Virus record (IMG/VR): IMGVR_UViG_3300042554_002381
Coordinates: 43,437 to 107,436 of that record
DNA length: 64,000 nucleotides
Direction: 5' to 3' (one strand)
DNA from: a virus
Position numbers and translations under genes: made by a program. Under the pieces are notes generated by a model, which was given only the letters and a program-made list of their open reading frames with translations, did not search any database and was not told where the DNA came from. Each line of letters opens with the position of its first letter. Position 1 is the first letter of the stretch. Positions 62,557 to 64,000 of the stretch are shown here, one piece after another.

Positions 62557-63385
62557 GAGCTGTCTAAATTGTGGTAGAATTACAAAAAAGGATACATCCT
62601 ATTGCAACACTACCTGTGAAACTAATTTCAAAAACCTTTTCAACCAACCTGTAAAACCTGCATTTAGAACTTTTCAAGAAGCAGGAAAGTTTTACAACAA
62701 AGATTTCAGAACTGTAAAACAGTTTGAAGGAATGTTGTTTACTATTGACAAAACTATACCTGCTGCTCATACTAAATGGGTTACTTGTAAAATATGTGGT
62801 GAATCATCTTCATCTTCATCAGCAAGAAGTGGTTATTGTAGTGATTGCACTTCTAAAGGTTTAGGTAAACAAAACCAAGGAAAACATATTTCTAAAATGT
62901 ATCAAGGTTCAGGTAATCCTAACTTTCTAGATGGTACTACTCTTTCAACTGAGTATCAGACTAATGATTGGTATAAACTCAAAAAAGAGTTGAACTTTAC
63001 TCATTGTGCTCTAACAAACAAGGAGGAAGAAATAGATTATCACCACATATTGCCAAGATGGTTTTGCAAACTTGCAGACATTGATATCTTTGATCCACAT
63101 AACATCATAGGGTTAAACCGTGAATATCACAAAGCAGTTCATCATCTTCAGTTAGATGTTGTGCTTCTACCCATCCTCTATTCTTTGTATAAAAAGGATG
63201 CTCGCCAGTTACGCTCACGGTTTGTGAGTCTACTTCAATTACATAAAGTTCATCAGTTTCCCGTTGACCAACTGCAGTCACAAAGTCTGTTTGCACTTTC
63301 TCGCTATCCAGGGAGAAAGAAATTACTGCATCTCCTTCCTGAATTTCTTCAGCCTTTTTTGGCCCAGAAGGAGTTGCAATCATAG
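62555..63385 (+). CDS. HNH endonuclease in the intein gap, opposite strand
   Basis: This 276-aa ORF has two zinc-ribbon-like regions (CLNCG...CNTTC and CKICG...CSDC) and a NUMOD3-like GSGNPNFLDG. An HNH core follows with FTHCALTNKEEEIDYHHILP, DPHNIIGLNREYHKAVHH (HH163-164, Asn183, His192). The core ends near 63140. The last about 75 residues are encoded antisense to the N-intein and have a shadow-like composition. As the only gene in the 548-bp gap between intein halves, it is likely the homing endonuclease of the element. Its ATG shares CATG with the C-half start. Confidence 0.8.
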   Translation: MSCLNCGRITKKDTSYCNTTCETNFKNLFNQPVKPAFRTFQEAGKFYNKDFRTVKQFEGMLFTIDKTIPAAHTKWVTCKICGESSSSSSARSGYCSDCTSKGLGKQNQGKHISKMYQGSGNPNFLDGTTLSTEYQTNDWYKLKKELNFTHCALTNKEEEIDYHHILPRWFCKLADIDIFDPHNIIGLNREYHKAVHHLQLDVVLLPILYSLYKKDARQLRSRFVSLLQLHKVHQFPVDQLQSQSLFALSRYPGRKKLLHLLPEFLQPFLAQKELQS

Positions 63386-63506
63386 TGTCAAGAGTTACGC
63401 AATAAGTACACTCAAACAGACATCCATGCCCAAAGCTGGGTGAGATGAAGTCTGTGCTTCTGCCACTTTCTCTTATAAGCATGGATTTTCTGTTAACTAT
63501 TTTCAT
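63105..63506 (-). CDS. Radical-SAM SPL-like protein, N-half with C-terminal N-intein
   Basis: This 133-aa ORF contains a 35-residue N-extein (MKIVNRKSMLIRESGRSTDF..., SFGHGCLFECTY) followed by a 98-aa N-intein from Cys36. Cys29 and Cys33 are the first two cysteines of CxxxCxxC; the third comes from the C-half. It overlaps a zinc-ribbon gene upstream by 14 bases. Trans-splicing with the 61684-62556 product would rebuild the enzyme. Without splicing the iron-sulfur site is broken. Confidence 0.88.
   Translation of the reverse strand: MKIVNRKSMLIRESGRSTDFISPSFGHGCLFECTYCVTLDTMIATPSGPKKAEEIQEGDAVISFSLDSEKVQTDFVTAVGQRETDELYVIEVDSQTVSVTGEHPFYTKNRGWVEAQHLTEDDELLCDIHGLTL
63108..63401 (-). other. N-intein (IntN, 98 aa)
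   Basis: It starts CVTLDTMIATPSGPKKAEEI with the block A Cys1 and the GD.VISF strand pattern of Hint domains. Block B is SVTGEHPFYTKNRGWVEAQH (Thr and His of the TxxH motif), followed by LTEDDELL. The length fits a natural N-intein that stops before the endonuclease/linker region. There is an early stop and no endonuclease in frame. Confidence 0.92.
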
Positions 63507-63702
63507 TCAGTTTGCTTTGAATAAGTTTCCACTCTGTGTCTAGTGCTTCATCGTAGCTGAAGTCTTTGCCACATTTGCCACAGGTGATGTGTTCAGCGTG
63601 CATCACACCAACTGTGTCCTCCTCAGTAATGGAAGGCTTACAGTTCTTGCAAGTACACGCATTCGGTGTTTCGCAATGCGGACAGTAAAAAGCTCCCATC
63701 AT
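63493..63702 (-). CDS. Small zinc-ribbon protein, 69 aa
   Basis: This 69-aa protein has CPHCETPNACTCKNC and CGKCGKDFSYDEA, four CxxC/CxC pairs that would bind one or two zinc ions. It overlaps the N-half of the radical-SAM gene by 14 bases and the 64-aa gene by 4 bases. Likely a nucleic-acid or protein-interaction module. No known family name. Confidence 0.65.
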   Translation of the reverse strand: MMGAFYCPHCETPNACTCKNCKPSITEEDTVGVMHAEHITCGKCGKDFSYDEALDTEWKLIQSKLNENS

Positions 63703-63893
63703 AACCAGCCAGGTTTAAGGTGACCAATTTCAGTTCGTTGTCCAGTGTAGCTTTGATAATCATCCCAGTTACCAGCACAGTTGTACACTACAAATGCGTG
63801 GTAAGGGTCTTCTGAAAAAGACTTGATGATACCATGTTCTTTAGCTCCTTTGTGCACATATGTGACTTTGGTGCCTTCAGTCATTAATTGCAT
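63699..63893 (-). CDS. Conserved small phage protein, 64 aa
   Basis: This 64-aa protein (ATG at 63893, or 63884) has GTKVTYVHKGAKEHGIIKSF, HAFVVYNCAGNWDDYQSYTG and TEIGHLKPGW. It matches a small phage family that I recall with the pattern GTKVxY...HAFVVYxC.xxWDxYxxYTGxRTxxxxLxxGW. Its role is not known. It lies just after a strong terminator and starts the operon that contains the fractured gene. Confidence 0.7.
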   Translation of the reverse strand: MQLMTEGTKVTYVHKGAKEHGIIKSFSEDPYHAFVVYNCAGNWDDYQSYTGQRTEIGHLKPGWL

Positions 63894-63915
63894 GATTGTG
63901 TAAGTTATAGAAACA

Positions 63916-63946
63916 AAGGGTCCAGCGCATTAACACTGGACCCTTG
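63916..63946. terminator. Terminator at the head of the small-protein operon
   Basis: AAGGGTCCAG and CTGGACCCTT form a perfect 10-bp stem around a 10-base loop. A T-rich tail follows on the minus strand (TTTGTTTC). It separates the upstream partial gene from the 64-aa gene; no clear promoter was seen between them. Confidence 0.7.
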
Positions 63947-63957
63947 TTCTCTACTAA

Positions 63958-64000
63958 TTAATTAACAGGTTTGTAAAGCATAGGTGCTTGACCGTATACA
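63958..64000 (-). CDS. 3' end of an upstream gene (partial)
   Basis: On the minus strand, the frame runs from the window edge to TAA at 63958-63960 and encodes VYGQAPMLYKPVN. It is short, so identity cannot be given. The terminator just downstream supports it as the end of a gene. Confidence 0.4.
   Translation of the reverse strand, partial: VYGQAPMLYKPVN

Noticed and set aside
61684-63506. A simple frameshift or degraded pseudogene for the radical-SAM gene
   Set aside because: Both halves have intact starts and stops, intact Hint blocks at natural split sizes (98 and 40 aa), and an intact endonuclease between them. Random decay would not keep this.
1-64000. Alternative genetic code, as in some crAss-like phages (TAG or TGA recoded)
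   Set aside because: Large genes stay open with the standard code, and TAA, TAG and TGA all occur as credible stops. No in-frame recoded stop is needed.
1-64000. CRISPR array or diversity-generating retroelement
   Set aside because: No regularly spaced short repeats and no reverse transcriptase or template-repeat pair were seen. The fibre repeats are coding and degenerate.

Overview
The window looks like about two thirds of the genome of a crAss-like (Crassvirales-type) tailed phage of a Bacteroidetes/Flavobacteriia host. Three things support this. First, a plus-strand block encodes giant virion proteins of 1442, 3877 and 2008 aa; the 3877-aa protein carries both a zincin HEAFH motif and the DFDVD catalytic signature of crAss-like virion RNA polymerases. 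Second, a mostly minus-strand early block has the crAss-like replication set: short family-B DNA polymerase, DnaG-type primase, DnaB-type helicase, Sak4-like ATPase, SF2/SNF2-type helicase, PD-(D/E)XK nuclease, UDG, dUTPase and ThyX. Third, several intergenic sites match the Bacteroidetes promoter TTTG-N19/20-TAnnTTTG, and Shine-Dalgarno sequences are mostly absent. The standard genetic code is used.

Layout. Positions 1-22414 (+) hold giant virion proteins (polymerase, protease, nuclease). Positions 22527-31449 (+) hold tail fibre and appendage genes plus small structural or hypothetical genes, ending at a bidirectional terminator near 31.5 kb. Positions 31528-35894 (-) are a nucleotide operon (nrdB, nrdA, two unknowns, thyX). 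Positions 36237-37998 (+) are a lysis cassette (coiled-coil membrane protein, holin-like protein, spanin-like protein, CHAP/amidase-type endolysin). Positions 38075-50119 (-) are replication and recombination. Positions 50175-50501 are a lone plus-strand gene. Positions 50498-53666 (-) hold an SF2 helicase, a DUF2829/Tad2-like anti-defence protein, a tiny holin-like gene and an HNH protein. Positions 53838-55389 (-) are an HTH protein and a tyrosine integrase next to a tRNA-3'-end-like attP, so the phage is probably temperate. Positions 55652-63893 (-) are dUTPase and a run of small conserved phage proteins of unknown function.

The most striking feature is at 61684-63506. A radical-SAM, spore-photoproduct-lyase-like gene is broken in two exactly before the third cysteine of its CxxxCxxC iron-sulfur motif. 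The upstream half ends in a complete-looking N-intein (98 aa) and the downstream half begins with a complete-looking C-intein (40 aa). An HNH endonuclease ORF lies between them on the opposite strand. Its start codon shares a palindromic CATG with the C-half start, and its 3' end runs antisense into the N-intein. This has the architecture of a fractured gene: a trans-splicing split intein plus a free-standing homing endonuclease.

All calls come from reading motifs by eye. No database search or structure prediction was run.
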